A DNA stretch of 64,000 bases from Candidatus Pantoea bituminis (GTDB taxonomy: Bacteria; Pseudomonadota; Gammaproteobacteria; Enterobacterales; Enterobacteriaceae): NCBI RefSeq assembly GCF_018842675.1, contig NZ_JAGTWO010000004.1:310001-374000 (forward strand). The letters are read 5' to 3'. Below are positions 9,001 through 19,569 of the stretch, piece by piece. The notes beneath the pieces were generated by a model. The model was not told the DNA's origin, did not search any database, and saw only the letters and a list, made by a program, of their open reading frames with translations. A program made the translations under genes and the position numbers. Position 1 is the stretch's first letter. Each line of letters begins with the position of its first letter.

Positions 9001-9408
9001 CGCGCGATCTTGCTCCTGCTGAGCCTGCCGTCCCTCTTCCAGCAACTGGCTGCTGACCTGCAGGATCTCTTGATCCAATTCAGCGCTGCTCATCGTCGTT
9101 CGAAGGGTTTTAGGACTGTCGTTTAGCGAGGCAATTTGCTGGCGTATTTCACGGGAAAGGCGCGGGAAGTCATCAATAACTTGCTGATACTGCCGGGCCC
9201 GTTCCAGTGATTCATCACGTTCAGAAAGGGAATTTAGCGCAGCTTCAAGCGACTGAATCTGTTCCGCCTGTGCCGGAGAGCTTTTAGCGGCTTTCGCCTC
9301 TTCCAGCTGCTGTTTTAAAGAACTGGCTTCCGGAACGCTGGCCGCCAAGGCTGAGGTGCTGAGCCACAGGCTCAGCAGCAAGAAGAGGATCGAACGCAAA
9401 GGGAACAC
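6064..9408 (-). CDS. mscM: MscM (YjeP), miniconductance mechanosensitive channel
   Basis: This is a 1114-residue inner-membrane channel of the MscS superfamily (E. coli MscM about 1107) that opens on hypo-osmotic shock. It has a cleavable signal peptide (about 1-22), a long periplasmic coiled-coil region rich in E, Q and R (about 25-470), then many membrane segments. The C-terminal MscS core shows GLGFGLQEIFANFISG and RIGDTVTI near residues 925-960. It follows psd with a 5-nt gap in the same direction, the psd-mscM operon of E. coli, pairing lipid synthesis with membrane tension protection. Confidence 0.96.
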   Translation of the reverse strand: MFPLRSILFLLLSLWLSTSALAASVPEASSLKQQLEEAKAAKSSPAQAEQIQSLEAALNSLSERDESLERARQYQQVIDDFPRLSREIRQQIASLNDSPKTLRTTMSSAELDQEILQVSSQLLEEGRQAQQEQDRAREISDSLSQLPQDQTEARRAMTESERRLQSAGNGGTTPQSQTQLAARQAENAANKARVDEIELAQLSANNRQELARMRADAHQRKAAQLDNYLQLLRNQLNDQRQREAELALARTEQLAENSGDLPPSISDQFRVNRDLSGALNQQAQRMDLVASQQRLATNQIIQVRQALTTLREQSQWLGASSLLGEALRAQVARLPEMPKSQQIDNEMAQLRVQRLYYEDLLERQDALRKAHQADGQPFTNDQKRILDAQLKTQRELLNSLISGCDTLILEITKLKVANTQLQDALTEVKDATHRYLFWTADVSPISLSYPLELAKDLSRLLSLDTLGQLGKALAMMFTSRATVLPIIGAVLLVGFSISSRRHFNGFLDRSASKVGKVTQDRFRLTIRTVFWSILVALPLPVLWGALGYGLQNAWPYPIAVAIGDGITATLPLLWAFMISAAFARKNGLFIVHFRWPQSRVARAMRYYSLSIGLIVPLIMLLIAFSNLEDRQFSSSLGRLCFILICGAISLVTVSLKRAGIPLHLDKEGNGENIINRVLWNLMIAIPLLAALASAIGYLATAQALLARLETSVAIWFLLLIIYHIIRRWMLIQRRRLGFDRARARRADILANRARSEEEKEQGAQNVDAIEIEEPVIDLDAISAQSLRLVRSILTLIALVSVIVLWSEIHSAFGFLENIRLWDVNTSIQGVESIQPITLGSVLIAILVFIITTQLVRNMPALLELALLQHLDLTPGTGYAITTLTKYVLLLIGGLLGFSLIGIEWSKLQWLVAALGVGLGFGLQEIFANFISGLIILFEKPIRIGDTVTIRDLTGSITRINTRATTITDWDRKEIIVPNKAFITEQFVNWSLSDSVTRVVLTIPAPAKVSSEEVTTILKQAAERCSYVLDTPPPEAFLVDLQQGIQLFELRVHAAEMGHRMPLRHELHQLILQGFDQHGIEMPFPPFQMRMETLGKKAPATNGAPASRNFKSGGL

Positions 9409-9413
9409 TCAAT

Positions 9414-10313
9414 TTAGTCGACGATAACGTCAGAAACGTGGGGCGCCATCGGTAGCGTCATCGCCAGCGGTTGGCCCAAACGTGTTTTACTTTCAGCTTC
9501 CAGGCTTTCTGCCAGTTTTATGCGGCCTGGTGCGAACAAGTTAATGACCGTCGAGCCCAGCTTGAAGCGGCCCATTTCCTGACCTTTCAATAACACCACT
9601 GCGCCTTCATCATCAGCCGCAGGATAGTGCCAACGTTTAATCACACCTTCACGCGGCGGCGTAATGGTACCTGCCCACACAGTTTCAATGCTGCCGACAA
9701 TGGTGGCACCCACCAGGATCTGCACCATTGGGCCAATATCCGTCTCGAAATAGCAGATGACGCGCTCGTTGCGAGCAAAAAGATTGGTAATGTTGCGCGC
9801 GGTAAGCGGGTTTACTGAATAGAGATCGCCTGGCACGTAAATCATTTCGCGCAGGATGCCATTGCACGGCATATGTACACGGTGATAATCACGCGGTGCC
9901 AGATAAGTCGTTACAAACTCGCCATCGCGGAACTTCGCCGCCATCTGCTCATTACCGGCCAGCAGTGCTTCGAGGGTGTAATGATGGCCTTTAGCCTGAA
10001 AAATCTGATTACCATCAATATGGCCAAGCTGGCTAATTGCGCCATCGGCGGGCAGGGCGATCAGGTTTGCATCAAGGTCAATCGGGCGCGCGTCATCTTT
10101 CAACGGGCGAACAAAGAAATCGTTGAAAGTGCGGTAGCTAGCGGTATCAGATTTGCGCGCTTCCGCCATGTCAACTTTGTAGAACCAGACGAAGATGTCG
10201 ATGACCAGTTTGGTCAACCAACCACCGCGGCGACTGGCGCCCCAACCGGCAAGTTCAGTCAGCCATTTTTTCGGGAGAACATGATTCAAGCCGAGTTTTA
10301 AACGATCAAACAC
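9414..10313 (-). CDS. psd: Phosphatidylserine decarboxylase proenzyme
   Basis: Psd makes phosphatidylethanolamine from phosphatidylserine at the inner membrane. The proenzyme cuts itself between G253 and S254 in the motif [10 protein letters not shown], leaving a pyruvoyl group; S254 falls at the same number as in E. coli. At 299 residues it is about 20 shorter than E. coli Psd because it lacks the acidic tail after the small subunit. A family stretch including [10 protein letters not shown] is intact. It is probably co-transcribed with mscM. Confidence 0.97.
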   Translation of the reverse strand: MFDRLKLGLNHVLPKKWLTELAGWGASRRGGWLTKLVIDIFVWFYKVDMAEARKSDTASYRTFNDFFVRPLKDDARPIDLDANLIALPADGAISQLGHIDGNQIFQAKGHHYTLEALLAGNEQMAAKFRDGEFVTTYLAPRDYHRVHMPCNGILREMIYVPGDLYSVNPLTARNITNLFARNERVICYFETDIGPMVQILVGATIVGSIETVWAGTITPPREGVIKRWHYPAADDEGAVVLLKGQEMGRFKLGSTVINLFAPGRIKLAESLEAESKTRLGQPLAMTLPMAPHVSDVIVD

Positions 10314-10399
10314 CTTAGCCTCCTGGCTATTTATCGTGACGTTAAGAAAAATGGGGGCGGATTGTAGCAGCGCCCCGGTCAGATGGCGAATACCGGCCG

Positions 10400-11446
10400 T
10401 TATTCTTCGCTGGCGAAGTTTTTACGCGTCTTTACCTGCGCCATGCTTTCCAAAATGCGGTGATAGTTCTCGAAACGGGAAATGTTAATTTTACCTGCTT
10501 CTACCGCTTCGCGGATAGCGCAACCCGGATCGGTGTCATGCTTGCAATCACGGAATTTGCAATCGCCAAGAAACTCACGGAATTCGACAAATCCACGGGT
10601 GATTTGTTCCGGCTCAAGATGCCATAAACCAAACTCGCGCACGCCCGGTGAATCGATCACATCGCCGCCATTGGGAAAGTGATACATACGTGAAGCGGTG
10701 GTGGTGTGCTGGCCGAGGCCGGAGGCATCTGAAACATCTTTGGTCAGAATGGCCGTTTGCTCTTCGCGATCAAGGCCGAGCAGCGCATTCAGCAGGCTGG
10801 ATTTACCCACACCCGATTGGCCGGCAAAAATGCTGACGCGATCGTTCAGCGCTTCCTGCAGTTCATCAAGGCCGTTTTTTGCCCGACTGGACACCATCAA
10901 CACGCGGTAGCCAATCTGGCGATAGATATCCATCTGCTCATCAACAAAGGCGCGTGCCTTTTCGTCCAGCAGGTCGGTTTTGTTCAGCACCAACAGCGGC
11001 TCAATATCCAGCGTTTCACTGGCGACCAGATAACGATCGATGATGTTAAGCGACAGCTCTGGCAGAATCGCCGAAACAATAATTATTTGATCGATATTGG
11101 CAGCGATGGGTTTTACGCCATCGTAAAAATCGGGACGGGTCAATACGCTGGTGCGTTCATGCACCGCTTCGACGATCCCTTTACCACCACTGTGGGCAGG
11201 ACGCCATAAAACGCGATCGCCGGTCACTAATGAACGGATGGTGCGGCGAATGTTACAACGATGGGCGATGCCCGCACTGTCTTCGACGTCGGCATGCATC
11301 CCGAAACGGCTGACCACCACGCCATCAGCAGCTTCACCAAACAGATTGTCGTCAGCTTCCGGGCGATCTTTCCGCTGATTAAGACGACGATCGTGGTTAG
11401 CACTTACGCGACGTTGTTGACCTTTCGACAGTTTATTTTTGCTCAC
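10400..11446 (-). CDS. rsgA: RsgA, ribosome small-subunit-dependent GTPase
   Basis: RsgA is a circularly permuted GTPase that acts late in 30S subunit maturation. The 348 residues match E. coli (350). In order it has a basic N-terminus ([10 protein letters not shown]), an OB fold (about 35-110), a GTPase domain with the motif order G4 (LNKTDLL), G1 ([12 protein letters not shown]) and G3 (DSPGVREF), and a C-terminal zinc knuckle with Cys and His in [10 protein letters not shown] and DPGCAI. It is divergent from orn, as in E. coli. Confidence 0.97.
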   Translation of the reverse strand: MSKNKLSKGQQRRVSANHDRRLNQRKDRPEADDNLFGEAADGVVVSRFGMHADVEDSAGIAHRCNIRRTIRSLVTGDRVLWRPAHSGGKGIVEAVHERTSVLTRPDFYDGVKPIAANIDQIIIVSAILPELSLNIIDRYLVASETLDIEPLLVLNKTDLLDEKARAFVDEQMDIYRQIGYRVLMVSSRAKNGLDELQEALNDRVSIFAGQSGVGKSSLLNALLGLDREEQTAILTKDVSDASGLGQHTTTASRMYHFPNGGDVIDSPGVREFGLWHLEPEQITRGFVEFREFLGDCKFRDCKHDTDPGCAIREAVEAGKINISRFENYHRILESMAQVKTRKNFASEE

Positions 11447-11549
11447 TAACCCTCACACGGCTTTCGCCTGGTTTCGCCCCGCTGGGCAAAACGTCTATGA
11501 TACACCCTAATCACAGTTAATGACGACTACAGCAACGGCAGGTAACAGC

Positions 11550-12098
11550 ATGGCTACTGGAAATGAAAACAATCTGATCTGGATTGATCTTGAGATGACC
11601 GGCCTCGATCCGGAACGCGATCGTATTATTGAAATCGCGACCATCGTGACCGATGCCGATTTGAACATCCTGGCAGAAGGCCCGGTGATGGCGGTGCGTC
11701 AGTCTGATGCACAACTGGCGCTGATGGATGAGTGGAACGTGCGTACCCATACCAACAGCGGTTTGGTTGAGCGCGTAAAAGCCAGTGAATTTGACGATCG
11801 GTCGGCAGAGTTGGCGACCATTGAGTTTTTGAAAAAATGGGTGCCAGCCAATACTTCGCCTATTTGTGGTAACAGCATTGGGCAGGATCGTCGCTTCCTG
11901 TTCAAATACATGCCGGAACTGGAAGCCTACTTCCATTACCGCTATCTGGATGTCAGCACCCTGAAAGAGTTAGCGCGTCGCTGGAAGCCGGGTATTTTGC
12001 CAGGCTTCAAAAAAACCGGAACGCATCAGGCGCTGGATGATATTCGTGAATCCATTGCCGAGCTGGTTTATTACCGCGAGCACTTTTTGCAGCTTTAA
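11550..12098 (+). CDS. orn: Oligoribonuclease
   Basis: Orn degrades 2-5-nt RNAs and pGpG to mononucleotides; it is a DEDDh 3'-5' exonuclease and usually essential. The 182 residues match E. coli (181). The first catalytic acids lie in [10 protein letters not shown] (residues 12-21), later ones around [11 protein letters not shown] and the [12 protein letters not shown] segment. An upstream in-frame ATG (11520) exists, but the family alignment starts at the ATG at 11550 (MATGNENNL). Confidence 0.97.
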   Translation: MATGNENNLIWIDLEMTGLDPERDRIIEIATIVTDADLNILAEGPVMAVRQSDAQLALMDEWNVRTHTNSGLVERVKASEFDDRSAELATIEFLKKWVPANTSPICGNSIGQDRRFLFKYMPELEAYFHYRYLDVSTLKELARRWKPGILPGFKKTGTHQALDDIRESIAELVYYREHFLQL

Positions 12099-12182
12099 GC
12101 GTCAGGCGGTGCGCAGGAAATCGCCAGTTTGTTGATTTAATCAGCAAACGCATCGAAAGCGAAAAATTTTGCTTTCAGGCAC

Positions 12183-12210
12183 TTGCAGCAGCAACGATTT
12201 CTCGTATAAT
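12183..12210 (+). promoter_or_regulatory. Promoter of the tRNA-Gly cluster
   Basis: TTGCAG (12183-12188) and a perfect TATAAT (12205-12210) stand 16 bp apart, followed by a GC-rich discriminator (gcgcaccccg) typical of stringently controlled stable-RNA promoters. The first tRNA starts 43 bp after the -10 box. Confidence 0.8.
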
Positions 12211-12252
12211 GCGCACCCCGTACCGGTGAAGAATTTATTAACGGTACAAGGC

Positions 12253-12328
<76 letters not shown>

Positions 12329-12358
12329 AATTTTTTTAGCAGTAGCAGTATCCTCTTT

Positions 12359-12434
<76 letters not shown>

Positions 12435-12466
12435 AAATGTGTTTAGCAGTTGCAGTACCCTTCTAT

Positions 12467-12542
<76 letters not shown>

Positions 12543-12617
12543 AATTTTTTTGATGACATAAAATCAGCCAGTTATATAACACGTTGATTGTTGTTGCTGT
12601 CGACGCTTTTCTAAAGG

Positions 12618-12867
12618 TTATCCACAGCGCTACACGCCGTCATCTATGCCATTCACAGCGATCTACAAAACTCTTTTAAACAGAGTTATCCACAGCTTTG
12701 ATTAGCAAGCCAAGCGATAGCCCAATTCTTAAATAAACACAATTTCAGCGTAACCTATTGAATAATAAGTTAATGAAAATATTTCAATTTGTTATTTAAG
12801 CGACTTGATAATGTTATGTCGTTTGAATGACAACAGCTTTTTATTTTTATTCACAAGGTGTGGAAAA
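12618..12867. promoter_or_regulatory. datA: Cluster of DnaA boxes, probable datA locus (DnaA titration/inactivation site)
   Basis: The 351-bp gap 12543-12893 holds no gene. It contains two perfect DnaA boxes TTATCCACA (12618-12626, 12686-12694), TTATTCACA (12847-12855), a reverse-strand TTTTCCACA (12859-12867) and a weaker CCATTCACA (12649-12657). Between them TAACCTATTGAAT (12751-12763) matches the IHF consensus with one mismatch and lies in AT-rich DNA. E. coli datA, which with IHF promotes DnaA-ATP hydrolysis and limits re-initiation, lies in the same neighbourhood near glyVXY and queG (from memory). Site content and position agree; function is inferred. Confidence 0.7.
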
Positions 12868-12893
12868 ACTTTTTTGACTAGCATGTTGCTCAA

Positions 12894-14033
12894 TCATGCA
12901 TCACGCGGTAATCCTTTCTCCACTGCACGAACCAGCCGTTTTTGTTGAGCCGGCTGCACTTCAATAGCCAGCTGCTCACGTTTCTGCTGCTGCTGTAGTA
13001 ATGCCCATTCAATATGCTCATCTAACAAAGCCTGTTCTCCCCGACGCTGTTGTAACGCTGCTACCACTTCCGTTGACCAGGGTGCATTGCCTAACGCGAC
13101 AGCAATATTACGCAGCCAGCGGGAATGCCCAATCCGGCGAATGGCAGAACCTTCGGTAATACGCAGAAATTTTGCTTCATCCCAGCCAAAAAGATCGATC
13201 AACTCAGGCGCATGCAGCGCTGCTCGCGGTGAAAAATCGGGTTCATCACTTAATTGCCCGTAGCGATTCCATGGGCAGATCAGCTGGCAATCGTCACAGC
13301 CATAAATTCTGTTGCCCATTAACGGACGGAACTCTTCCGGGATCGCCCCTTCCAACTCAATGGTGAGATAGGAAATACAGCGGCGTGCATCCACTACGTA
13401 GGGTTCGACAATCGCATTGGTTGGGCAAATGGTCATGCAGGCTACGCAGCGTCCGCAGTTTTCTTCCTGTGGCGCATCAATCGGCAACGGCAGATCAATT
13501 AATAATTCGCCAAGGAAAAACCATGAGCCCGCTTCCCGGTTGAGAATCAGTGAATGTTTGCCGGTCCAGCCCAAGCCCGCTTTGGCGGCGAGCGGGCGTT
13601 CAAGCAGCGGCGCAGAATCAACAAATGGGCGGAAGTTAAGCTCGCCGCAGTGTGCCTGGATCATTTCTCCGAGCTTTTTCAGTCGATTGCGCAATACTTT
13701 GTGGTAATCACGTCCCAAAGCATAACGACTGACGTAGCCCAGTTGGGGATTTTTCAGCGTACTGGCAAAGGCGGCTTTTGCCGGAAGATAATTCATGCGG
13801 ACACTGATGACGCGCAGTGTCCCAGGCAACAGCTCGTGCGGCCGGGCACGCATCATACCGTGGCGCGCCATCCAATCCATTTCGCCATGATATTGCTTAT
13901 CCAGCCACTCTTGCAGACGCGGCTCTTCCGCGCTGAGATCGGTATCGGTAATGCCGACCTGCTGAAAGCCGAGATCTAATCCCCACTGTTTAATGTGTTG
14001 AGCGAGTTGATGAAGATCGAGAGGGTATGACAT
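12894..14033 (-). CDS. queG: QueG, epoxyqueuosine reductase
   Basis: QueG performs the last step of queuosine tRNA modification, reducing epoxyqueuosine with a cobalamin cofactor and two 4Fe-4S clusters. At 379 residues it equals E. coli QueG. The clusters are marked by CGRCVACMTICP and YGCDDCQLICPW. A HEAT-like C-terminal segment follows (TEGSAIRRIGHSRWLRN). Its start overlaps the start of nnr on the other strand (ATG on each strand at 14031-14034), so the two genes share a very tight divergent junction. Confidence 0.97.
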   Translation of the reverse strand: MSYPLDLHQLAQHIKQWGLDLGFQQVGITDTDLSAEEPRLQEWLDKQYHGEMDWMARHGMMRARPHELLPGTLRVISVRMNYLPAKAAFASTLKNPQLGYVSRYALGRDYHKVLRNRLKKLGEMIQAHCGELNFRPFVDSAPLLERPLAAKAGLGWTGKHSLILNREAGSWFFLGELLIDLPLPIDAPQEENCGRCVACMTICPTNAIVEPYVVDARRCISYLTIELEGAIPEEFRPLMGNRIYGCDDCQLICPWNRYGQLSDEPDFSPRAALHAPELIDLFGWDEAKFLRITEGSAIRRIGHSRWLRNIAVALGNAPWSTEVVAALQQRRGEQALLDEHIEWALLQQQQKREQLAIEVQPAQQKRLVRAVEKGLPRDA

Positions 14034-15544
14034 GAGTAACCAGGATTCGAAGAAAAACAGGGGCAGTTTACCATATTCTGTCTGGCCTGCGCAGGCACTG
14101 GCGCAGCTAGAGCGTGAAGGCGCCGATACGCTCGGGATTACCTTATATGAACTGATGCTGCGCGCCGGTCAGGCTGCCTATGAGCACAGTCAAACCCATT
14201 GGCCTGAGGCGCAGAGCTGGTTAATTTTGTGCGGTCACGGTAACAATGGTGGTGATGGTTATGTGGTGGCGCGGCTGGCACAAGCGGCGGGAAAACAGGT
14301 TACGCTGCTGGCCTGTGAAGGGAAAAAGCCGCTTCCTGAAGAAGCACAATCCGCGCGTGACGCCTGGCTTGAGGCGGGGAGAAATCCATGCGGCCGATGC
14401 AAGCTGGCCCGAAAAAGTTGATCTCATTATTGATGCGCTATTGGGCACTGGAATCAATCGGGCGCCAGCGGAACCTTATGCCACTTTGATTCAGCAGGCA
14501 AACAGGCATGCTGCGCCGGTTTTATCCATTGATATGCCGTCCGGTCTGTCTGCCGCCACCGGCAGTGCGCCTGGCGATGTCGTTGATGCAACCCATACGT
14601 TGAGCTTTATTGCGCTGAAACCGGGTCAAATCACCGGTAAAGCCCGCGATTACATTGGCGAGCTGAATTATGCAGATTTAGGCTTGAGCGCCTATTTGTC
14701 CGGTGAAACAGCACCTATGGCACGTTTTGACGCCTGCTTTTTGTCACACTGGTTGAAACCTCGTAAACCTACCTCACATAAAGGCAATCAGGGACGTTTG
14801 CTGGTCGTGGGTGGCGATGCAGGAACCGCAGGCGCTATTCGCATGACTTCAGAAGCTGCACTGCGCACCGGCAGTGGTTTAGTGCGAGTACTCACTCACA
14901 AAGATAACATCGCGCCGATTCTGACTGCACGGCCAGAAATCATGGTAGATGAATTAACCGATGAACGGTTGAGCGAGGCGCTGGAATGGGCAGATGTGAT
15001 TGCCATTGGCCCAGGTTTAGGACAGCGAGATTGGGGTAAGAAGGCACTGAAAAGCGTCGCTGAAAGCGAAAAGCCGATGCTTTGGGATGCTGATGCTCTT
15101 AACCTGCTGGCAATCAGTGCGGAGAAACGTCAGAATCGCATCATTACGCCACATCCAGGTGAAGCGGCTCGCCTGCTGGGAATAAAGACCAGCGAAATTG
15201 AGAGTGACCGCTTACATGCCGCGCAAGCTTTAGCAAATCGCTATGGTGGTGTTGTGGTATTAAAAGGCGCGGGAACGATTATCGCCAGCGAAGCGGGTGA
15301 AATGGCTTTTGCTGATGTAGGGAACGCAGGGATGGCTTCAGGCGGAATGGGCGATGTGCTGAGCGGTATTATCGCCTCGCTGATGGGGCAAAAATTGGCG
15401 CTGTTCGATGCGGCTTGTGCGGGTTGTGTGGCGCATGGCGCTGCAGCCGATGCGGTGGCAGCGAAACGCGGCACCCGCGGCATGTTAGCGACAGACTTAT
15501 TCGATCTGCTGTGGCAGTTTGTTAATCCAGAGATGAATCAATAA
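14032..15544 (+). CDS. nnr: Nnr (YjeF), bifunctional NAD(P)H-hydrate epimerase/dehydratase (one frameshift in this sequence)
   Basis: Nnr repairs hydrated NADH and NADPH. The N-terminal epimerase (YjeF_N) has GHGNNGGDGYVVAR at about residues 64-77. The C-terminal ADP-dependent dehydratase (carbohydrate-kinase-like) has KGNQGRLLVVGG and NAGMASGGMGDVLSG. The reading frame breaks at the G4 run 14376-14379: removing one G (or adding two) joins the halves into about 503 residues (E. coli 515). This is the only break here needing a net loss of a base. It begins the nnr-tsaE-amiB-mutL-miaA-hfq superoperon. Confidence 0.93.
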
Positions 15545-15550
15545 TAAAGC

Positions 15551-16027
15551 ATGAAAACCTGTGTTATTTCTCTGCCTGACGAAGCGGCAACGCTGGAATT
15601 AGGTGCACAACTCGCTCGCGCATGTCACCGCGCGGCGGTTATCTATTTGTATGGCGATCTCGGGGCGGGTAAAACCACCTTTAGCCGTGGTTTTCTGCAG
15701 GCGTTAGGCCATCAAGGCAATGTAAAAAGTCCAACCTATACACTGGTTGAGCCTTACATCTTGGGCGATCGCTCACTTTACCATTTCGACCTTTATCGTC
15801 TTGCCGATCCCGAGGAACTTGAGTTCATGGGAATTCGTGATTATTTCACGGGAGACGCAATTTGCCTGGTGGAATGGCCGCAGCAGGGCGCAGGCGTTTT
15901 GCCGCCGCCCGATTTGGCACTGACGCTGCGCTACGTTGATACGGCACGTGAAGCTGAGCTGGTGGCGCAATCGCCACTGGGTCAAACATGGATTGATGAG
16001 ATTGAGCAAGGCAGGAATCAAGCATGA
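15551..16027 (+). CDS. tsaE: TsaE, tRNA threonylcarbamoyladenosine biosynthesis ATPase
   Basis: TsaE is the ATPase partner of TsaB-TsaD in making the t6A37 modification of ANN-decoding tRNAs. The 158-residue protein has Walker [15 protein letters not shown] at about residues 36-49 and the family stretch [11 protein letters not shown]. The stop codon overlaps the amiB ATG (ATGA at 16024), so translation is probably coupled. Confidence 0.96.
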   Translation: MKTCVISLPDEAATLELGAQLARACHRAAVIYLYGDLGAGKTTFSRGFLQALGHQGNVKSPTYTLVEPYILGDRSLYHFDLYRLADPEELEFMGIRDYFTGDAICLVEWPQQGAGVLPPPDLALTLRYVDTAREAELVAQSPLGQTWIDEIEQGRNQA

Positions 16028-17685
16028 TGTCACGGATGAAAATCGCGCTGGTAACACTGTTGTTACTGGTTGCCACACCGCTGTTTGCCGCGAATCTTTC
16101 TGATATTAAAGTGGCGAATGGCGACAGTCAGGCAACGGTGACACTTAGCTTTGCCGGCCAACCGGTTTACGGTTTCTTCCCGCTGCGTAATCCCGATCGC
16201 GTAGTGTTGGATATTCGTCAAAGCGGCGTTATTCAAGGTTTACCGCTGAATTTCAGTGGCGAAAACATCGTTAAACGCATTCGCACTAGCACGCCGAAAG
16301 ATAAGCAAAGCGTTCGGTTGGTGCTTGAGCTAACGCAGCCAGGCAAAACGCGTGCAGTGACGCAGCGCAATGGCAACAATTACAACGTGGTGTTTACCAT
16401 CAACGGTACGCGGCCTGCAACACGAAGCACACCTTCCCGCACGCTAACACCTTCTCGCGTTCCGACACAAAGCACCTCAACCCGCAATCCTTTCGATGCG
16501 AGTCCGGTGACCGCTGTAACCAGTACTGCAAGCACGGTTCGGCCTGGCTCCGCATCCAGTCTTAACGATACGGTAATTGTGGCGATTGATGCCGGGCATG
16601 GCGGTCAGGATCCCGGCGCGATGGGGCAGAATGGCTTAAAAGAGAAGAATGTCACCATTGCGATCGCTCGCAAGCTGAAAGTGTTATTGAACAATGACCC
16701 GATGTTCAAAGGTGTGCTGACACGTGACGGTGACTATTTTATTTCGGTCATGGGGCGCTCGGATGTAGCGCGTAAGGCCAATGCCAACGTGCTGGTTTCG
16801 ATTCACGCCGATGCGGCACCAAGCCATGCGGCGACCGGTGCGTCAGTTTGGGTGTTGTCGAATCGGCGTGCTAACAGCGAAATGGCAAACTGGCTGGAAC
16901 AGAAAGAGAAGCAATCTGAACTGCTCGGCGGCGCGGGCGATTTGCTGGCAAACAGTCAGGCCGATCCTTATCTCAGCCAGGCGGTGCTTGATCTGCAATT
17001 TGGTCATTCGCAGCGCGTGGGATATGACATCGCGGTAAAAGTATTGCAACAGATGCGGGGTGTCGCAACCCTTCATAAGCGTCTACCTGAGCATGCCAGC
17101 CTTGGCGTGCTGCGTTCGCCGGATATTCCCTCACTGTTAGTGGAAACCGGTTTTATCAGTAATACCTCGGAGGAGCGACTGCTTGGCAGTAGCGCACACC
17201 AGGAAAAAATTGCGCAGTCGATCTATAAAGGTCTGCGCACTTATTTCCTGGCGCACCCGCTACAATCGGTCCCAAAGGAGGAAAACCGCCCAGTCGGCTC
17301 GCAGCCGACGATTAGTGTTGCCAGTAATCCGGCCACGGGCGTAACGCAGTACACGGGCGTTACCCAGCGTCATACGGTGACACGCGGTGAAACGCTTTCC
17401 GGGATTGCGGAAAAATATGGCGTTAGCATGGCGACGTTGCGTGAGATGAATACCCTGAAGCGTGATGTAGTTTGGGTTGGCCAACGTTTAAAAGTGCCCG
17501 CCAGCGCCGCAGCCAGCCGCACGACGGCCGCACAAAAACCGGTACGTCATAAAGTGGTTCGAGGTGATTCATTAACGGGCATTGCTGCGCATTACGGTGT
17601 TAGCCCGAAAGCGATTATGCAGGCGAATAATTTGAAATCGACCAATGTGATGCTAGGTCAAAATCTGAAGATTCCAACGTCCTGA
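16024..17685 (+). CDS. amiB: AmiB, N-acetylmuramoyl-L-alanine amidase with two LysM domains
   Basis: AmiB splits septal peptidoglycan during cell separation after activation by EnvC. It has a signal peptide (about 1-22), an AMIN septal-targeting domain (about 25-118), a T/S/P-rich linker, and a zinc amidase_3 domain (about 184-410) with [11 protein letters not shown], the zinc His in VSIHADA and the Glu in VETGFIS. Two LysM repeats follow at about 449-492 and 508-553. The 553 residues exceed E. coli AmiB (445), which as I recall has one LysM. AGGA seven nt before ATG 16024 supports this start; ATGs at 16027 and 16036 are alternatives. Confidence 0.96.
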   Translation: MMSRMKIALVTLLLLVATPLFAANLSDIKVANGDSQATVTLSFAGQPVYGFFPLRNPDRVVLDIRQSGVIQGLPLNFSGENIVKRIRTSTPKDKQSVRLVLELTQPGKTRAVTQRNGNNYNVVFTINGTRPATRSTPSRTLTPSRVPTQSTSTRNPFDASPVTAVTSTASTVRPGSASSLNDTVIVAIDAGHGGQDPGAMGQNGLKEKNVTIAIARKLKVLLNNDPMFKGVLTRDGDYFISVMGRSDVARKANANVLVSIHADAAPSHAATGASVWVLSNRRANSEMANWLEQKEKQSELLGGAGDLLANSQADPYLSQAVLDLQFGHSQRVGYDIAVKVLQQMRGVATLHKRLPEHASLGVLRSPDIPSLLVETGFISNTSEERLLGSSAHQEKIAQSIYKGLRTYFLAHPLQSVPKEENRPVGSQPTISVASNPATGVTQYTGVTQRHTVTRGETLSGIAEKYGVSMATLREMNTLKRDVVWVGQRLKVPASAAASRTTAAQKPVRHKVVRGDSLTGIAAHYGVSPKAIMQANNLKSTNVMLGQNLKIPTS

Positions 17686-17734
17686 TTGTTTGCCCGGCCA
17701 CTGCGCCGGGCTACCCGCTAAAAGGATATCCATC

Positions 17735-19569
17735 ATGCCGATTCAAATTTTACCGCCGCAGCTGGCTAATCAAATTGCCGCAGGCGAAGTGGTTGAGCGT
17801 CCCGCATCGGTTGTAAAAGAGCTGGTGGAAAACAGCCTCGACGCGGGTGCGACACGCATTGATGTGGATATTGAAAAGGGGGTGCCAAGCTGATCCGCAT
17901 TCGCGATAACGGCTGCGGCATTAACAAGGCAGAACTGGCGATGGCGCTGGCACGTCATGCCACCAGTAAAATCGCCTCACTTGACGATCTTGAAGCCATT
18001 ATGAGCCTGGGCTTTCGTGGCGAAGCGCTGGCGAGTATCAGTTCCGTTTCGCGTCTGACATTGACTTCACGTACTGCTGAGCAAAATGAAGCCTGGCAGG
18101 CCTATGCAGAAGGGCGCGATATGGCAGTCACAGTCAAACCGGCGGCACATCCTTGCGGCACCACGCTTGAGGTGCTCGACCTGTTCTACAACACGCCTGC
18201 ACGCCGCAAGTTTATGCGTACCGAAAAAACCGAATTTACGCATATCGATGAAGTTGTCCGTCGCATTGCGCTGGCGCGTTTTGACGTGGCTATTTCACTT
18301 AGCCACAACGGCAAATTGATGCGCCAATATCGTGCTGTCACTGATGAAGGGCAGCGCGAACGCCGTCTGGGCGCGATTTGCGGCACCACCTTTATGCAAC
18401 ATGCGATGCGTATTGACTGGCAACATGATGATCTCTCTTTACGCGGATGGGTCGCCGATCCCGCCGGTTCACGTCAGGTTAGCGAGCTGCAATATTGCTA
18501 TGTTAATGGCCGCATGATGCGTGACAAGTTGATCAATCATGCCATTCGCCAGGCTTTTCAAACGCAGCTGCAGGACGACCAACAACCCGCTTATGTGCTT
18601 TATCTGGAGATCGACCCACATCAGGTCGATGTGAACGTTCATCCGGCAAAACATGAAGTGCGCTTTCATCAGTCACGCCTGGTGCATGATTTTATTTATC
18701 AGGGCGTAATCAGCGCTTTACAGGCGAGCGCCGCGCCAACGTTGCCTACGTTGCAAGCTGAAGAACCGGCTCCGCGCTGGCAGCCCGAAAACCGCCAGGC
18801 GGCGGGAGGCAACCATTTTGCCCAGCCCGCGCCGCGCCGCAGTGAAAGTGTCTCAGCTCCAGCTCCCGCTCAGGTTCCCGCGTGGCAAACGAAAGAGAAC
18901 AGTTACAGTAAGCGTGAAGGCTCGGTGTATCAGCAATTGCTGAAAACGCCGCAGGTTAGCGCGCCAGAAACCACGCTTCGTCCAGCGGTAAAAGAAGCTC
19001 CGCTGGCAGCGCATGCACAAAGTTTTGGTCGCGTATTAACGGTAATACAGGGCCAATATGCGCTGCTGGAACAAAATGAAACCCTGATGCTTATGGCGCT
19101 ACCGGTTGCATCTCGCTGGTTGAAACAGGCCCAGCTTCAGCCTGGCGAAGCGGGGTTAAAACCGCAACCATTGTTGATTCCGGTCCGGCTGAAAATTGCA
19201 CAGGTTGAGCGCAAGGCGGCGCAAGAAAATGCCAGCTTACTCAATCAGATGGCAATTGATTTGCAGCCACAAGGCGACCATGTGACCTTACGCGCAGTGC
19301 CTTTACCGTTACGAACACAAAATTTACAAATCTTGATTCCTGAGCTGTTAGGCTATTTGGCCCGACAGCAAGAGAATTCTGCCGCGCAGCTGGCCCAATG
19401 GCTGGCACGACGCGAAGATGCAGAGTCTCAAAACTGGAATCACTCGCAGGCGATTACATTGTTGGCTGAGCTGGAACGGCTTTGCCCACAGCTATTAAAA
19501 TCGCCGCCTTCAGGCTTATTACAAGCCCTTGAAACTGAGAGCGCGATCAACGCGTTGAAGCATGAGTGA
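17735..19569 (+). CDS. mutL: MutL, DNA mismatch repair protein (one frameshift in this sequence)
   Basis: MutL is the ATP-dependent matchmaker between MutS and MutH. The N-terminal GHKL ATPase starts [10 protein letters not shown], with catalytic E29 and N33 in [12 protein letters not shown] and the FRGEALASI motif. A proline-rich linker and the C-terminal dimerisation domain follow. The frame breaks at the G5 run 17878-17882; adding one G reads [15 protein letters not shown] and gives 611 residues (E. coli 615). AAGGA lies 8 nt before the ATG at 17735. The 3' end overlaps miaA by 8 nt. Confidence 0.95.
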
